From positions 28,165-92,164 of the forward strand of contig NZ_FMWS01000015.1 of NCBI RefSeq assembly GCF_900103255.1: a DNA stretch of 64,000 nt, written 5' to 3'. The notes below the pieces were generated by a model. That model was not told the DNA's origin and did not search any database. It saw only the letters and a list, made by a program, of their open reading frames with translations. Positions 36,481 through 45,768 of this stretch are shown one piece after another. Positions within the stretch are counted from its first letter, which is position 1. Every line of letters begins with the position of its first letter. The position numbers and the translations under genes are program-made. Source of the DNA: Gilliamella bombi. Its GTDB lineage: Bacteria; Pseudomonadota; Gammaproteobacteria; Enterobacterales; Orbaceae.

Positions 36481-37584
36481 ATGAATATGACTGAATGTTT
36501 CTCGAATGATAATTATAATCAACAGTTGAAAAAAAAAGTAGATAATTTAAAAGCATTATTATCAGATTTTTCACTGCCCGAATTATCGGTATATTGTTCA
36601 CCTATTAGTCATTATCGTATGCGTGCTGAGTTTAGGATCTGGCATGATGGTGAAGATCTTTATCATATTATGTATGATAAAAAAACAAAAAAACGAATAC
36701 GGGTTGATGAATTTCCTATTGCAACAAAACTAATTAATCAAGCAATGCAAACCATTTTACCTTTGTTACAACATAATTTGTTACTTCGCCATATGCTGTT
36801 TCAAATTGATTATTTTTCGACTTTAAGTGGTCAGCTATTAATTACGCTTTTATATCATAAAAAGTTAAGTGATGGATGGATTATAGAAGCAAAAAAATTA
36901 AAAACTCAATTAGCTGAACATGGAGTAGTTGCTAATATTGTAGGGCGAGCAAGTAATCAAAAAATAGCCATTGATGTGGATTATGTTGATGAAGTGTTGC
37001 CAGTAATGGATAAAACGTTTATTTATCGACAAATTGAAAATAGTTTTACTCAACCAAATGTTGCCGTAAATATTAAAATGCTACAGTGGGCCATATCGGT
37101 TACCAAAAATTCAACTGGTGATTTACTCGAATTTTATTGTGGTAATGGTAACTTTTCAATTGCTCTAGCACAAAACTTTCGCAAAGTATTGGCTACTGAA
37201 ATAGCTAAAGCGTCTGTTTATTCAGCTCAGCATAATATTTTAGTTAATCAAATTGATAATCTTGATATTGTACGGTTGTCAGCCGAAGAATTTACTAGTG
37301 CAATTAAAAAAGAACGAGAGTTTAATCGTTTAAAAGGAATCAATTTGGATGAATATCAATGTGATACGGTACTTGTTGATCCACCACGTGGGGGAGTGGA
37401 TTTAAATACCATTAATATATTAAAAACCTATAAAAAAATTATTTATATTTCGTGTAATCCTAATACATTGCGTGACAATTTACAGTTATTGACTAAAACA
37501 CATTCAATTCAACATTTTGCTATGTTTGATCAATTTCCTTATACAGATCATGTCGAGACGGGTATTGTGTTGTATAAAAAGTAA
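36481..37584 (+). CDS. trmA: tRNA (uracil-5-)-methyltransferase TrmA
   Basis: Makes 5-methyluridine at position 54 of tRNAs using S-adenosylmethionine. The 367 residues align throughout with E. coli TrmA. SAM motif [17 protein letters not shown] is near residue 220. VDPPRGGVD follows, and the nucleophile Cys325 lies in YISCNPNTL. The general base Glu359 lies in [11 protein letters not shown]. The TRAM-lacking N-terminus with [20 protein letters not shown] is typical. A second ATG at 36487 is possible; neither has a strong Shine-Dalgarno. A candidate antisense-strand sRNA lies between it and cusR. Confidence 0.95.
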   Translation: MNMTECFSNDNYNQQLKKKVDNLKALLSDFSLPELSVYCSPISHYRMRAEFRIWHDGEDLYHIMYDKKTKKRIRVDEFPIATKLINQAMQTILPLLQHNLLLRHMLFQIDYFSTLSGQLLITLLYHKKLSDGWIIEAKKLKTQLAEHGVVANIVGRASNQKIAIDVDYVDEVLPVMDKTFIYRQIENSFTQPNVAVNIKMLQWAISVTKNSTGDLLEFYCGNGNFSIALAQNFRKVLATEIAKASVYSAQHNILVNQIDNLDIVRLSAEEFTSAIKKEREFNRLKGINLDEYQCDTVLVDPPRGGVDLNTINILKTYKKIIYISCNPNTLRDNLQLLTKTHSIQHFAMFDQFPYTDHVETGIVLYKK

Positions 37585-37945
37585 AAGGAAGTAATATTCA
37601 ATGTAGAGTATTTTTGTTAAAATATACTCAATTCGTACCTAACTAATTGTTGTTTCGGGTGTATGTAAACTTGCATCGATCTATAACAAAAAAAAACCCT
37701 AGATAAACTAGGGCTGCATTAAATTGCAAGGAATGGATGAAAGGAAATAAAACAATGAAACAATAATGTCTAGCCTCATGAATCATTGTGTAGCTACTAT
37801 AACAAAGATAAACCAACTAATTAATGACATTATGATTACAAAATAGTCATTAAACCATCATGATTGGTTTGGTGTTTATCATTTATTCTATAGCTGTGTT
37901 ATGCAATTACGACAACCAGACAAATAACAAAGGAAATATTCAAGT
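37585..37945 (+). other. Intergenic region trmA-cusR
   Basis: Apart from the minus-strand sRNA candidate it holds the presumed cusRS promoter (-10-like TTCTATAG near 37887). No protein-coding gene was found; a 3-codon reading frame after AAGGAAA at 37742 is too short to weigh. Confidence 0.4.
37688..37801 (-). ncRNA. Candidate small regulatory RNA upstream of cusR
   Basis: On the minus strand a TATAGT -10 (37801-37796) with a weak TTAATT -35 at 17-bp spacing would start a transcript near 37789. About 75 nt later comes an intrinsic terminator: CCCTAG stem (37713-37708 with 37702-37697) plus nine T (37696-37688). The body contains a G-poor, U/C-rich single-stranded stretch (about 37765-37725) with UUUCCUUUC. 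Such stretches in Hfq-type sRNAs pair with Shine-Dalgarno sites. No known sRNA was recognised. No minus-strand protein gene ends here, so the terminator is otherwise unexplained. Confidence 0.45.
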
Positions 37946-38632
37946 ATGAAATTGTTAGTAGTTGAAGATGAGCAAAAAACAGGTGAGTATCTTCGTCAAG
38001 GTTTAGTTGAATCTGGGTTTGTTGTTGATTTAACAAATAATGGTCTTGATGGTTATCATAGAGCCATGACAGAAGATTATGATCTAATTATTTTAGATGT
38101 GATGTTGCCCGATATAGTTGGTTGGAAAATTGTTCAGTCACTGCGTGAAGCAGGCAAAGAGACACCTATCATGTTACTTACCGCTATGGGAAGTGTGGAT
38201 GATAAAGTTAAAGGCCTAAACTTAGGTGCTGATGATTATCTAGTAAAACCTTTTTCGTTTGCTGAGTTATTAGCTCGTTTGAAATCTATGCTCCGACGTA
38301 ATGTCCCTCAAGTCAATAATTCCCAATTGAGTATTGCAGATCTGGTCATGGATCTTCCTAAACGTATGGTAACACGTGGAGATAAACGCATTGATTTAAC
38401 CAATAAAGAATTTTTGTTATTAGAATATTTTTTACGTTATCCGGGGGAAGTATTACCACGATCATTAATTGCATCTCAAGTTTGGGATATGAATTTTGAT
38501 AGTGATACTAATGTGATTGATGTTGCAATTCGGAGATTGCGTAATAAAATTGATGCTGATTTCGAGCCAAAATTGATTCATACAGTCCGTGGAATGGGGT
38601 ATAAGTTAGATGTCTTGGATGAAACAGAATAA
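37946..38632 (+). CDS. cusR: Response regulator, OmpR/PhoB family, CusR-like
   Basis: A DNA-binding response regulator of 228 residues. The receiver domain (about 1-118) has acidic residues VEDE, phospho-acceptor Asp51 in [10 protein letters not shown], and the Lys of [16 protein letters not shown]. The winged-helix domain (about 130-225) has [34 protein letters not shown], and [16 protein letters not shown]. The last two are nearly identical in E. coli CusR, the copper/silver regulator. AAGGAAA precedes the ATG, and the end overlaps the kinase gene. No efflux genes (cusCFBA, copA, cueO) are adjacent, so the metal and target genes are inferred only by family. Confidence 0.88.
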   Translation: MKLLVVEDEQKTGEYLRQGLVESGFVVDLTNNGLDGYHRAMTEDYDLIILDVMLPDIVGWKIVQSLREAGKETPIMLLTAMGSVDDKVKGLNLGADDYLVKPFSFAELLARLKSMLRRNVPQVNNSQLSIADLVMDLPKRMVTRGDKRIDLTNKEFLLLEYFLRYPGEVLPRSLIASQVWDMNFDSDTNVIDVAIRRLRNKIDADFEPKLIHTVRGMGYKLDVLDETE

Positions 38633-40016
38633 GTTAATATCATTTCGCTTGCCTCTTATTGTTTGTTTATTAACCTGCGGTTTACTTTATTGTTTTAGTT
38701 TTTTTATTGAACGTTCTTTTGAAAAAATTTCAATCCAACAAAATGTGTCTGAACTTAATTCGGTTATTGATTCTATAGAACGTGAATTAGTTTATTATTC
38801 TCCAGATGAGAATCGTGACGAATTTATTCAAAATTTATTATTAATTTTGACAGGACATCATCGCCTATTTGTTTATGTTATTGATGAGAAAGGTAAAATT
38901 GTTTATCGAACACGTGGTCCTAATCTAACCGTTGCTAAAAATCATATTGATTTTGATACCATTATTGCAAATCACAGTACCGCTATTTGGAATCAAGATA
39001 AAGCATCATATCGAATTGCCGCTTCACGAGTTTCGATTGAAAATGGTAGACAATATACCACTATAGTTGCTGTTGGTCGTGATTTACATCTCGAATTCAT
39101 TCGGCGATTACACGATGGTTTAGGCTTGCTTATTGCTATTGCTTGTATTTTGGCCTTAATTGGTTCTTTTGTCAGTGTCTATTTTACCCAAAAACCAATT
39201 AATCGGTTGATTAAAAAGATCGAAAAAGTTAATTTTAAAAGTCTAAATTACCGTATTCCTGCTTCTTTAGTACCAATTAAATATGTTAGTTTAGTGAAAG
39301 CATTCAATGAGATGCTTAATCGGATAGAGGATGTGTTTCAGCGGCAACGTAATTTTACAGCAGATATCGCTCATGAGATGCGAACACCTATTACCAATTT
39401 AACAACTCAAACGCAAATAGTACTGAGTAATGCCAGAACAACTAATGAATATCGCGAGATATTATATTCAAATTTAGAAGAATACGAAAAAATGTCACAG
39501 ATGATTTCTGATATGTTATTTTTAGCACAAGCAGATAATCGTCAATTGGTGCCTAATTTAATCGATATTGATTTACATAGCTTGATCACAATGATGTGTG
39601 AATATTTTGAGCCACTTACCGACGAGAAGAATATTGCCTTTAATCTTGAAGGAAATTGTTCCCATATTCAAGGTGATAAGATGATGTTAAGAAGGGCAAT
39701 CAGTAATATTTTATCCAATGCAATTCGTTATACACCTGAAAATCAGACTATCACTATAATTTTAAGTCAAGTAAGTGAAAAGCGAGTTCGAATCATCATT
39801 TCGAATCCAGGCAAGAAAGTTGATAGTAAACATTTGCCACACCTTTTTGATCGGTTTTATCGAGTTGACGAATCACGTCATCGTAATGATAATTCAGGTA
39901 CAGGAATAGGGCTTGCTATCGTCAAATCCATTATTGAAGCACATAAAGGTTCAATTTACGCTGAGTCTGATGAGCAATCAACCCGTTTTATTATTAATTT
40001 ACCAACCACTATTTAA
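38610..40016 (+). CDS. cusS: Sensor histidine kinase, CusS-like
   Basis: The membrane kinase paired with the CusR-like regulator. It has 468 residues: membrane segment 1 (about 14-32), a periplasmic sensor domain (about 33-170), membrane segment 2 (about 173-195), HAMP (about 196-248), HisKA with His255 in [14 protein letters not shown], and HATPase with N box [11 protein letters not shown] and G boxes near [12 protein letters not shown]. The start ATG at 38610 overlaps cusR by 23 bp; an ATG at 38619 is an alternative. The periplasmic domain is diverged from E. coli CusS and lacks obvious His/Met-rich metal motifs, so copper sensing is uncertain. It overlaps yaeP tail to tail by 8 bp. Confidence 0.87.
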   Translation: MSWMKQNKLISFRLPLIVCLLTCGLLYCFSFFIERSFEKISIQQNVSELNSVIDSIERELVYYSPDENRDEFIQNLLLILTGHHRLFVYVIDEKGKIVYRTRGPNLTVAKNHIDFDTIIANHSTAIWNQDKASYRIAASRVSIENGRQYTTIVAVGRDLHLEFIRRLHDGLGLLIAIACILALIGSFVSVYFTQKPINRLIKKIEKVNFKSLNYRIPASLVPIKYVSLVKAFNEMLNRIEDVFQRQRNFTADIAHEMRTPITNLTTQTQIVLSNARTTNEYREILYSNLEEYEKMSQMISDMLFLAQADNRQLVPNLIDIDLHSLITMMCEYFEPLTDEKNIAFNLEGNCSHIQGDKMMLRRAISNILSNAIRYTPENQTITIILSQVSEKRVRIIISNPGKKVDSKHLPHLFDRFYRVDESRHRNDNSGTGIGLAIVKSIIEAHKGSIYAESDEQSTRFIINLPTTI

Positions 40017-40209
40017 CATCAAAGTCGCTGATCAGTAAATTAGCCGCTGCATAAGCGGCTTTATCTTTTAGTTCTTGTGGGACATTTTCGTTACGAACAA
40101 CTTCGTCTAACACTTGCATAACAGCGCCTAAGGCATCATCAATATAACCGAGATCATTACTGCCAATTTGTGCGTATTTTTCATAAATAAGATCGCTATA
40201 TTTATTCAT
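40009..40209 (-). CDS. yaeP: UPF0253 protein YaeP
   Basis: A small protein of 66 residues, the same length as E. coli YaeP. NKYSDLIYEKYAQIGSNDLG, then YIDDALGAVMQVLDEV and DKAAYAAANLLISDF, are the family blocks. The ATG at 40209 is preferred to one three codons earlier because it aligns with the E. coli start. Function is unknown. It is likely part of the minus-strand unit that begins with hldD: the waaC stop is 24 bp away, but on its downstream side. Confidence 0.85.
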   Translation of the reverse strand: MNKYSDLIYEKYAQIGSNDLGYIDDALGAVMQVLDEVVRNENVPQELKDKAAYAAANLLISDFDVK

Positions 40210-40233
40210 TAAATTCATTTCTTTTTATTCCAC

Positions 40234-41196
40234 TTATAAAAAGCTAACTAATTGTTTATAAACTTGTTCAGCTTGAATGGTTTGCATGCATTTTTCATCT
40301 GAGATAATACTAAATTGATTTTTTCCATAGCCACCAATCAATTTTGGATCGGTTTTGCCAAATAAAGTAATATTTGGACGATCCAATGCAGCAGTTAGAT
40401 GACTTAAACCTGTATCTACCGAAACAACGGCTTTTGCTCCCGCAATAACGGTTGCTATATCGGAAAGTGAAAGCTTGGAAAGTACCTCTACGTGTTGGAA
40501 TCCTTGTGCTAGACGAATTGCTCGTGCTTGCTCATGTGGTGCTCCCCAAGGTAATTTTATTTTTAACCCAGTAGGCTCAACTAATTTAATTAATTTCCGC
40601 CAGGCATCTTCGCTCCAGTGCTTTTCATCTCGTGTTGTTGCGTGTAAAAAAATTAGATATTGCTGATTATCGTTAGGTAATGAAGATAAAAAGTGACGCG
40701 CAATAGCATAATCACCCATTGAATCAGGTAATGTATATTGTAGGCTTTTTGCAAACAGCAATCTAATGCGCTCAATAGCATGCATTTGTTTAGGTACATT
40801 GTGTTTTACATCATAAAACCAACTAGCAATTGGTTCTTTGATACTTTTGCGATCCAAACCGTGTTTAATGCCCCGTGCTTTACGAGTAATAATAAACGCA
40901 CTTTTAATGAGTCCTTGTGCATCAATAATCACATCATAACGTTGTCGTCTTAAGGTATTAATAAAATCATGGCGCTCTTGACGAATTGCTTTAGTGAACC
41001 AATTTTTTCGCCATCGTCTTATTGCAACCGGTATCACTTGGTTTACAGCAAAGTGCCAACTAGGTATTTGGGCAAAATTTTCTTCTACTACCCAATCAAA
41101 GGATATATTTGGTAAATTGTTAGCCGCATCAGTTAATGCCGGTAAAGAATGAAGTACATCCCCCATGGATGATGTTTTAACCACTAATACTCTCAT
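40234..41196 (-). CDS. waaC: Lipopolysaccharide heptosyltransferase I WaaC
   Basis: Adds the first L-glycero-D-manno-heptose to Kdo in the LPS inner core, at the cytoplasmic face of the inner membrane. A GT9 (GT-B fold) enzyme of 320 residues. The N-terminal acceptor domain has KTSSMGDVLHSLPAL, with catalytic-base Asp13. The C-terminal ADP-heptose domain has HATTRDEKHWSEDAWRKL and VSVDTGLSHLTAALDRP. Its ATG overlaps the waaF stop by one base (TAATG), so the two are co-translated; the order hldD-waaF-waaC is as in E. coli. O-antigen genes are not adjacent. Confidence 0.95.
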   Translation of the reverse strand: MRVLVVKTSSMGDVLHSLPALTDAANNLPNISFDWVVEENFAQIPSWHFAVNQVIPVAIRRWRKNWFTKAIRQERHDFINTLRRQRYDVIIDAQGLIKSAFIITRKARGIKHGLDRKSIKEPIASWFYDVKHNVPKQMHAIERIRLLFAKSLQYTLPDSMGDYAIARHFLSSLPNDNQQYLIFLHATTRDEKHWSEDAWRKLIKLVEPTGLKIKLPWGAPHEQARAIRLAQGFQHVEVLSKLSLSDIATVIAGAKAVVSVDTGLSHLTAALDRPNITLFGKTDPKLIGGYGKNQFSIISDEKCMQTIQAEQVYKQLVSFL

Positions 41197-42245
41197 TATT
41201 CTTTACTCTTTTTACAGCGCATGATGAGTTTCATCAAAGTTTCGAAAACAATATCGGGTTTAATATCGATCAGACTTTGATGGTAACCTTGTTCTGCATC
41301 GCCTTTACGGACGCGGTGATAACCGGTAATTAAACGGATAACTTCGGCTTTATCTGATAGTGGAGGGGTAAAATCTGGACTACTTGGCCCATAAAGAGCA
41401 ACCAGTGGTCTGTCTAAAGCTGCTGCAACATGCATTAGTCCAGAGTCATTAGTCACAATGGCTTTACAAGCAGCAATTAGGTTAACAGCTTGTTCTAATT
41501 GTGTTTGACCTGCTAGATTGATACATTTATCGCGATGTATCATTTTAGCAATAATTTTTTCTCCTACTTCACGATCATTTTGGGACCCAAAAATAATAAT
41601 TTTAGCGTGCTGTTTAACTAGCATATCAGCAAGTGCCGCGTAATGATAATCGGGCCAGCGTTTTGCAGGGCCAAATTCAGCACCAGGACAAAAGCCAATT
41701 AATGGTTCATCTTGTGTTATAGTAAAAGTTGAAAGAGCTTGGGTTATTTCATCTTGTTCGACATTGAGTTTTGGCCATAGTAGTGGTTGTGGTAAATCGG
41801 AAGCCGAATGAATCTGTCTATTAGGATAAGCAAGAGCAATATAGCGTTCAATCATCAACGGAAATGCTTGCTTATCAAGTTTACGAAGATCGTTTAATAA
41901 ACCATAACGCATCTCGCCTTTCCAACCTGTACGTTTAGGAATTTTGGCAAAAAATGGAATCAGTGCTGATTTGAATGAATTAGGTAATACAAAAGCATGA
42001 TCATAATGGTTATCACGCAGTGATTTACCTATTTTATGACGTTTTTTTAACGCAAACTCACCATGGCCTAATGGCATTGCAATTGCTTGATTCACTTCTG
42101 GCATTTTATTTAATAGCGCTCGACACCAAGCCGGTGCTAAAACATCAATTTCGTTATTAGAATCAAGTTGTTTTAATGTACGATACAGGCTTTGCGACAT
42201 CATCATATCGCCAACCCATGAAGGACCAATAATGAGTGTTTTCAT
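41196..42245 (-). CDS. waaF: ADP-heptose:LPS heptosyltransferase II WaaF
   Basis: Adds the second heptose to the inner core. A GT9 enzyme of 349 residues. GPSWVGDMMMSQSLYRTLK has Asp13 in the same place as WaaC. FCPGAEFGPAKRWPDYHYA and VTNDSGLMHVAAALDRPLVALYG form the donor site when read in parts. It lies 15 bp behind hldD and overlaps waaC by one base. A Lys/Glu-rich tail, typical of the family, ends the protein. Confidence 0.95.
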   Translation of the reverse strand: MKTLIIGPSWVGDMMMSQSLYRTLKQLDSNNEIDVLAPAWCRALLNKMPEVNQAIAMPLGHGEFALKKRHKIGKSLRDNHYDHAFVLPNSFKSALIPFFAKIPKRTGWKGEMRYGLLNDLRKLDKQAFPLMIERYIALAYPNRQIHSASDLPQPLLWPKLNVEQDEITQALSTFTITQDEPLIGFCPGAEFGPAKRWPDYHYAALADMLVKQHAKIIIFGSQNDREVGEKIIAKMIHRDKCINLAGQTQLEQAVNLIAACKAIVTNDSGLMHVAAALDRPLVALYGPSSPDFTPPLSDKAEVIRLITGYHRVRKGDAEQGYHQSLIDIKPDIVFETLMKLIMRCKKSKE

Positions 42246-42260
42246 TTAATCAATTCCATC

Positions 42261-43187
42261 TTATTGTTCATTGAGCCATTTCATATATTCAGCAGTTCCT
42301 TCTGCAACATTCTTAAATTCAATTGGGCATTTAGTTTTTCTAAATTTAGTCAGATCTGCTTGGGTATAGCTTTGATACCGTCCTTTTAGATGTTCAGGAA
42401 AGGGGATATAATCAATTTCATCTTTTTTATGGTAAGTAAGAACCGCATCAGCGACAGCCTGGAACGACTCTGCTCGACCCGTTCCACAGTTATAAATTCC
42501 TGATATTTTATTTTTCCAGAACCATAAATTGACCGCAACGACATCACCAACATAAATAAAGTCACGTTTAAAGTTTTCACTACCTGCAAAGAGTTTTGGT
42601 TTTTCACCTTTATTAATTTGTTCATTTAAGTGAAATGCGACACTTGCCATGCTACCTTTATGTGATTCACGTGGTCCATATACATTAAAATAACGGAATC
42701 CACAAATTGGCGAATTAGCTTGAGGTAGTAATTGTCTCACATATTGGTCAAATAAGAATTTAGAATATCCATATACGTTTAATGGTTTTTCGTAAGTGCG
42801 ATCTTCAATAAAGTTATCACTGCGCCCACCATAAGTAGCGGCTGATGAAGCATATAAAAATGGAATATTGAAATCGAGACAGTAATGCAACAAGTCTTTA
42901 GAATAGTCATAGTTATTTTCCATCATAAACTTGCCATCCCATTCTGTGGTTGACGAACAGGCACCTTGATGAAAAACAACATCAATATTAAGATCGTCAT
43001 GACTAATAATAGCTGCGATAAACTCATCTTTGTCCATATAATCGGCAATATCTAGATCAGCTAGATTAGAAAACTTGGTGCCGTCAGTTAGATCATCAAC
43101 CACCAAAATATCTTTGTGCCCCAGGTCATTCAAACCTTTAACAATATTACTACCAATAAACCCTGCGCCGCCTGTTACAACAATCAT
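42261..43187 (-). CDS. hldD: ADP-L-glycero-D-manno-heptose 6-epimerase HldD
   Basis: Epimerises ADP-D,D-heptose to ADP-L,D-heptose, the donor for WaaC and WaaF. A short-chain dehydrogenase/reductase of 308 residues. It has the nucleotide-binding GGAGFIGSN at the N-terminus, SSAATYGG, and the catalytic Tyr/Lys pair in [23 protein letters not shown] and [12 protein letters not shown] follow. Two near ATGs exist (43193, 43187). AAGGA lies only 2 nt before the first but 8 nt before the second, which also matches the E. coli N-terminus. First gene of the heptose operon. Confidence 0.95.
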   Translation of the reverse strand: MIVVTGGAGFIGSNIVKGLNDLGHKDILVVDDLTDGTKFSNLADLDIADYMDKDEFIAAIISHDDLNIDVVFHQGACSSTTEWDGKFMMENNYDYSKDLLHYCLDFNIPFLYASSAATYGGRSDNFIEDRTYEKPLNVYGYSKFLFDQYVRQLLPQANSPICGFRYFNVYGPRESHKGSMASVAFHLNEQINKGEKPKLFAGSENFKRDFIYVGDVVAVNLWFWKNKISGIYNCGTGRAESFQAVADAVLTYHKKDEIDYIPFPEHLKGRYQSYTQADLTKFRKTKCPIEFKNVAEGTAEYMKWLNEQ

Positions 43188-43287
43188 GATCATTTTCCTT
43201 AATCAATAAAACTAATCTGCTTATAATAGCGATTTATGATAAATTTTTCGAGTGCTCATTTAAAAAAGCATGGGCAAGACGAGTTTT

Positions 43288-44067
43288 TTATGAATTCACT
43301 TTATTTTTTGCAGTAACTAAAATATATCTTGCTAAATTAAGATAAGGTTCAGTTTGGCAGTATTTTTGTTCCAGTTCTAATAGTTGTTCAAAATGAGTTT
43401 CTGCTTTGGATTTATTGATTAGATAGTCATGAAAAATACGAATCCCTGTTTTTTGCAAAATATCAAAATCAAGTTGTGTAAGCCAGTGATATACGTCTGT
43501 TGGAACTCTTGGATAATCGGGAGAAAGTGTCTTTTTCTTACGCTTAGCTAACCCTGATTTTGTGTAACCAAAATTGCCTAATGTGACCGTTTTAAACAAA
43601 AGCGCATGATAGTTATAAAACATTAACGATAAAAAACCATCAAATTTAAGGTGTTGTTTTAATGATTTTATTAATTCAATTGGTTCAGCAACCCACTCTA
43701 ATACAGCATGACAAATGACTAAATCAAACTGTTTGTTTATTAAGTTATCAAGCTGCTGAATAGAGCAACAAAGACAATCTATATTTATCTTTTCGGATTG
43801 AGCTTTTTGTTTTGCCAGTTCTAGCATTTGTTCAGAGATATCGCAAAGCGTTACTTGATGCCCAAGTTTGGCTAGCCGACAGGCGATCTGACCTTGCCCT
43901 CCACCTGCATCTAGAATATTTAATGATTTATTGTGTGGATAGGTAGCTAAAACTTTTTCTAGTTCTTGCCATACTACCGCTTCGCGAATTTGACCTTTGG
44001 TTGTGCCATAAATATTTTGTGCAAATTTATTGCTGATATCATCAAAATTACGATCTTGTTTATTCAT
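43288..44067 (-). CDS. cmoM: tRNA 5-carboxymethoxyuridine methyltransferase CmoM
   Basis: Methylates cmo5U at the wobble position to mcmo5U in a subset of tRNAs. Formerly SmtA. A class-I SAM methyltransferase of 259 residues with N-terminal RNFDDISNKFAQNIYGTTKGQ. SAM motif LDAGGGQGQIACRLA and HAVLEWVAEP follow. KKKKTLSPDYPR and FHDYL are features of the tRNA-binding insert in E. coli CmoM (261 aa). It starts 3 bp after plsC and shares its promoter. cmoA and cmoB are not in the window. Confidence 0.93.
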   Translation of the reverse strand: MNKQDRNFDDISNKFAQNIYGTTKGQIREAVVWQELEKVLATYPHNKSLNILDAGGGQGQIACRLAKLGHQVTLCDISEQMLELAKQKAQSEKINIDCLCCSIQQLDNLINKQFDLVICHAVLEWVAEPIELIKSLKQHLKFDGFLSLMFYNYHALLFKTVTLGNFGYTKSGLAKRKKKTLSPDYPRVPTDVYHWLTQLDFDILQKTGIRIFHDYLINKSKAETHFEQLLELEQKYCQTEPYLNLARYILVTAKNKVNS

Positions 44068-44070
44068 GAC

Positions 44071-44802
44071 TTATTTTTGATTGTTTAGTTGTTCTGCTTC
44101 AGCATTTATTTGCTCTATTTTAGTTGCCATTTGGCTATAGCACTCTTCCATTAAGGCTCTAGCATCCTCTTTGCCTAGATTTTTGGTTTCGATAGGTTCT
44201 AACATTTCAACAATGATATGTCCATTATTTAGGCGGTTTAATTTAATATTATTGGTTTGCGATACACAGATTGGCACAATTGGTACTCCAGCAGCAATGG
44301 CAGCTTTAAATGCACCTGTTTTAAACGGTAATAATCCCCGTCCACGGCTACGAGTACCTTCAGGAAACATCCAAATAGATATGCCACGCTTTTTAATTTC
44401 ATTAACAACTTGTCCGATTGTGTCGTGAGCTTTTGATTTATTATTACGGTCAATAAGAATGTTACCTGTAAGATAATAAAGTTGCCCAAAAAAAGGAATC
44501 CAAGCCAGACTTTTTTTACCTACTGTTACCGTTTTAGGTTGCACAACATCACCAGCTACAACTATATCATAGTTATCTTGATGATTCGCAATATAGATAC
44601 AGCTACCTATTATATTGATATTAGGAGGCGTACGAGTATCAACTTTTACTCCCAATATAGGTTTGAATAGAAAGCTAAATAAATGAGCAAATCTTGCTAC
44701 ATTTTTGGGATTTCTTGGGTTAAATAGGCAAAAAATGACGCCTAAAACACAAACGATAATACCAATTATAACACCACTAATTAAGCGAAAAAGAAATAGC
44801 AT
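44071..44802 (-). CDS. plsC: 1-acyl-sn-glycerol-3-phosphate acyltransferase PlsC
   Basis: Makes phosphatidic acid from lysophosphatidic acid at the inner membrane. 243 residues (E. coli 245). An N-terminal membrane segment (about 5-28) is followed by the acyltransferase block I NHQDNYD with His74 and Asp79 (HX4D). Block II GNILIDRNN, block III FPEGTRSRG and block IV GVPIVPICVS are all present. It is the first gene of a two-gene unit with cmoM and is divergent from mnmD; the 86-bp gap must hold both promoters. Confidence 0.95.
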   Translation of the reverse strand: MLFLFRLISGVIIGIIVCVLGVIFCLFNPRNPKNVARFAHLFSFLFKPILGVKVDTRTPPNINIIGSCIYIANHQDNYDIVVAGDVVQPKTVTVGKKSLAWIPFFGQLYYLTGNILIDRNNKSKAHDTIGQVVNEIKKRGISIWMFPEGTRSRGRGLLPFKTGAFKAAIAAGVPIVPICVSQTNNIKLNRLNNGHIIVEMLEPIETKNLGKEDARALMEECYSQMATKIEQINAEAEQLNNQK

Positions 44803-44888
44803 AATTTACCTCATAAGTTAATTTACGTATTATATACTTAATCTAAGCTAATATACAGTTCGTTAACGGCTTCTTCTAAAGGGTGATT

Positions 44889-45596
44889 ATGTATAAACCA
44901 ACTATAACTTGGGACGAAAATCAAACTCCTGTCTCTACCTATTTCGATGATGTTTATTTTAATACTGAAGGCGCAATTGAGGAAACCAGATATGTATTTG
45001 TTGAAGGTAATGATTTACGTCAGCGTTTTTTGAATCACAAGCAAGATACATTTATAGTTGGCGAATCAGGCTTTGGTTCAGGGCTAAATTTTTTGATTTT
45101 ATGGGAAACATTTTTACATTTTAGAAGTCAATACCCGAATCATAGACTTAAACATCTTGCATTTTTTAGTGTTGAAAAGTACCCGTTATCGTTAAATGAA
45201 TTAATAAAGATTCATAATAGTGTGCTTTTTAAAAATAAAACATTACTTTCATTATCAAAACGACTTCAGGCTTTTTTAATTGATTCTACTTTCCAGTTTG
45301 ACGATGTTAGTTTAAAGATATGTAATGATGATATTAGCAATTTTTCAGATTTTTTAACAAAGCAAAATGTTTTGATTGATGCTTGGTTTTTTGATGGGTT
45401 TTCACCAGCTAAGAATCCAGATATGTGGTCAGAACGTTTATTTAAAAATTGTTTTAGCCTGACAGCATCTGGTGGTAGTTTTGCTACTTTTACTGCAGCA
45501 GGATTTGTTCGTCGTCATTTAATTAATGCAGGATTTATCGTTCAAAAACGAAAAGGCTTTGGTTCAAAACGTGAAATGTTAGTTGGCTATAAGTGA
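44889..45596 (+). CDS. mnmD: tRNA (mnm5s2U34) methyltransferase, MnmD (stand-alone N-terminal half of MnmC)
   Basis: Methylates nm5(s2)U34 of certain tRNAs to mnm5(s2)U. The 235 residues align with residues ~10-245 of E. coli MnmC: VSTYFDDVYFNTEGAIEETR, then GESGFGSGLNFLILWE, DAWFFDGFSPAKNPDMW and ATFTAAGFVRRHL, ending RKGFGSKREML. E. coli MnmC continues for another ~400 residues as an FAD-dependent cmnm5U oxidase; here the gene stops exactly at the boundary. GTG at 44883 is in frame. ATG at 44889 is chosen because AAAGGG at 44877-44882 is then spaced 6 nt. Confidence 0.9.
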   Translation: MYKPTITWDENQTPVSTYFDDVYFNTEGAIEETRYVFVEGNDLRQRFLNHKQDTFIVGESGFGSGLNFLILWETFLHFRSQYPNHRLKHLAFFSVEKYPLSLNELIKIHNSVLFKNKTLLSLSKRLQAFLIDSTFQFDDVSLKICNDDISNFSDFLTKQNVLIDAWFFDGFSPAKNPDMWSERLFKNCFSLTASGGSFATFTAAGFVRRHLINAGFIVQKRKGFGSKREMLVGYK

Positions 45597-45768
45597 GTAT
45601 GTATATTTGTTACAGTCTTTTTGCAAATTAGATAAACAACATGAGTAATTTCCACTATTAAGTAATTTTCTAGAAATGATAAGGTAATTCATATAAAATA
45701 TTAAACAATAATAATTTATTATTTATACTATATTTATGAAAATAAAAGTAAGTTAAATAGGAGAATAG

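Noticed and set aside
37742..37770. Tiny reading frame after AAGGAAA in the trmA-cusR gap
   Set aside because: Only three codons; the purine-rich stretch is simply the complement of the pyrimidine-rich sRNA candidate.
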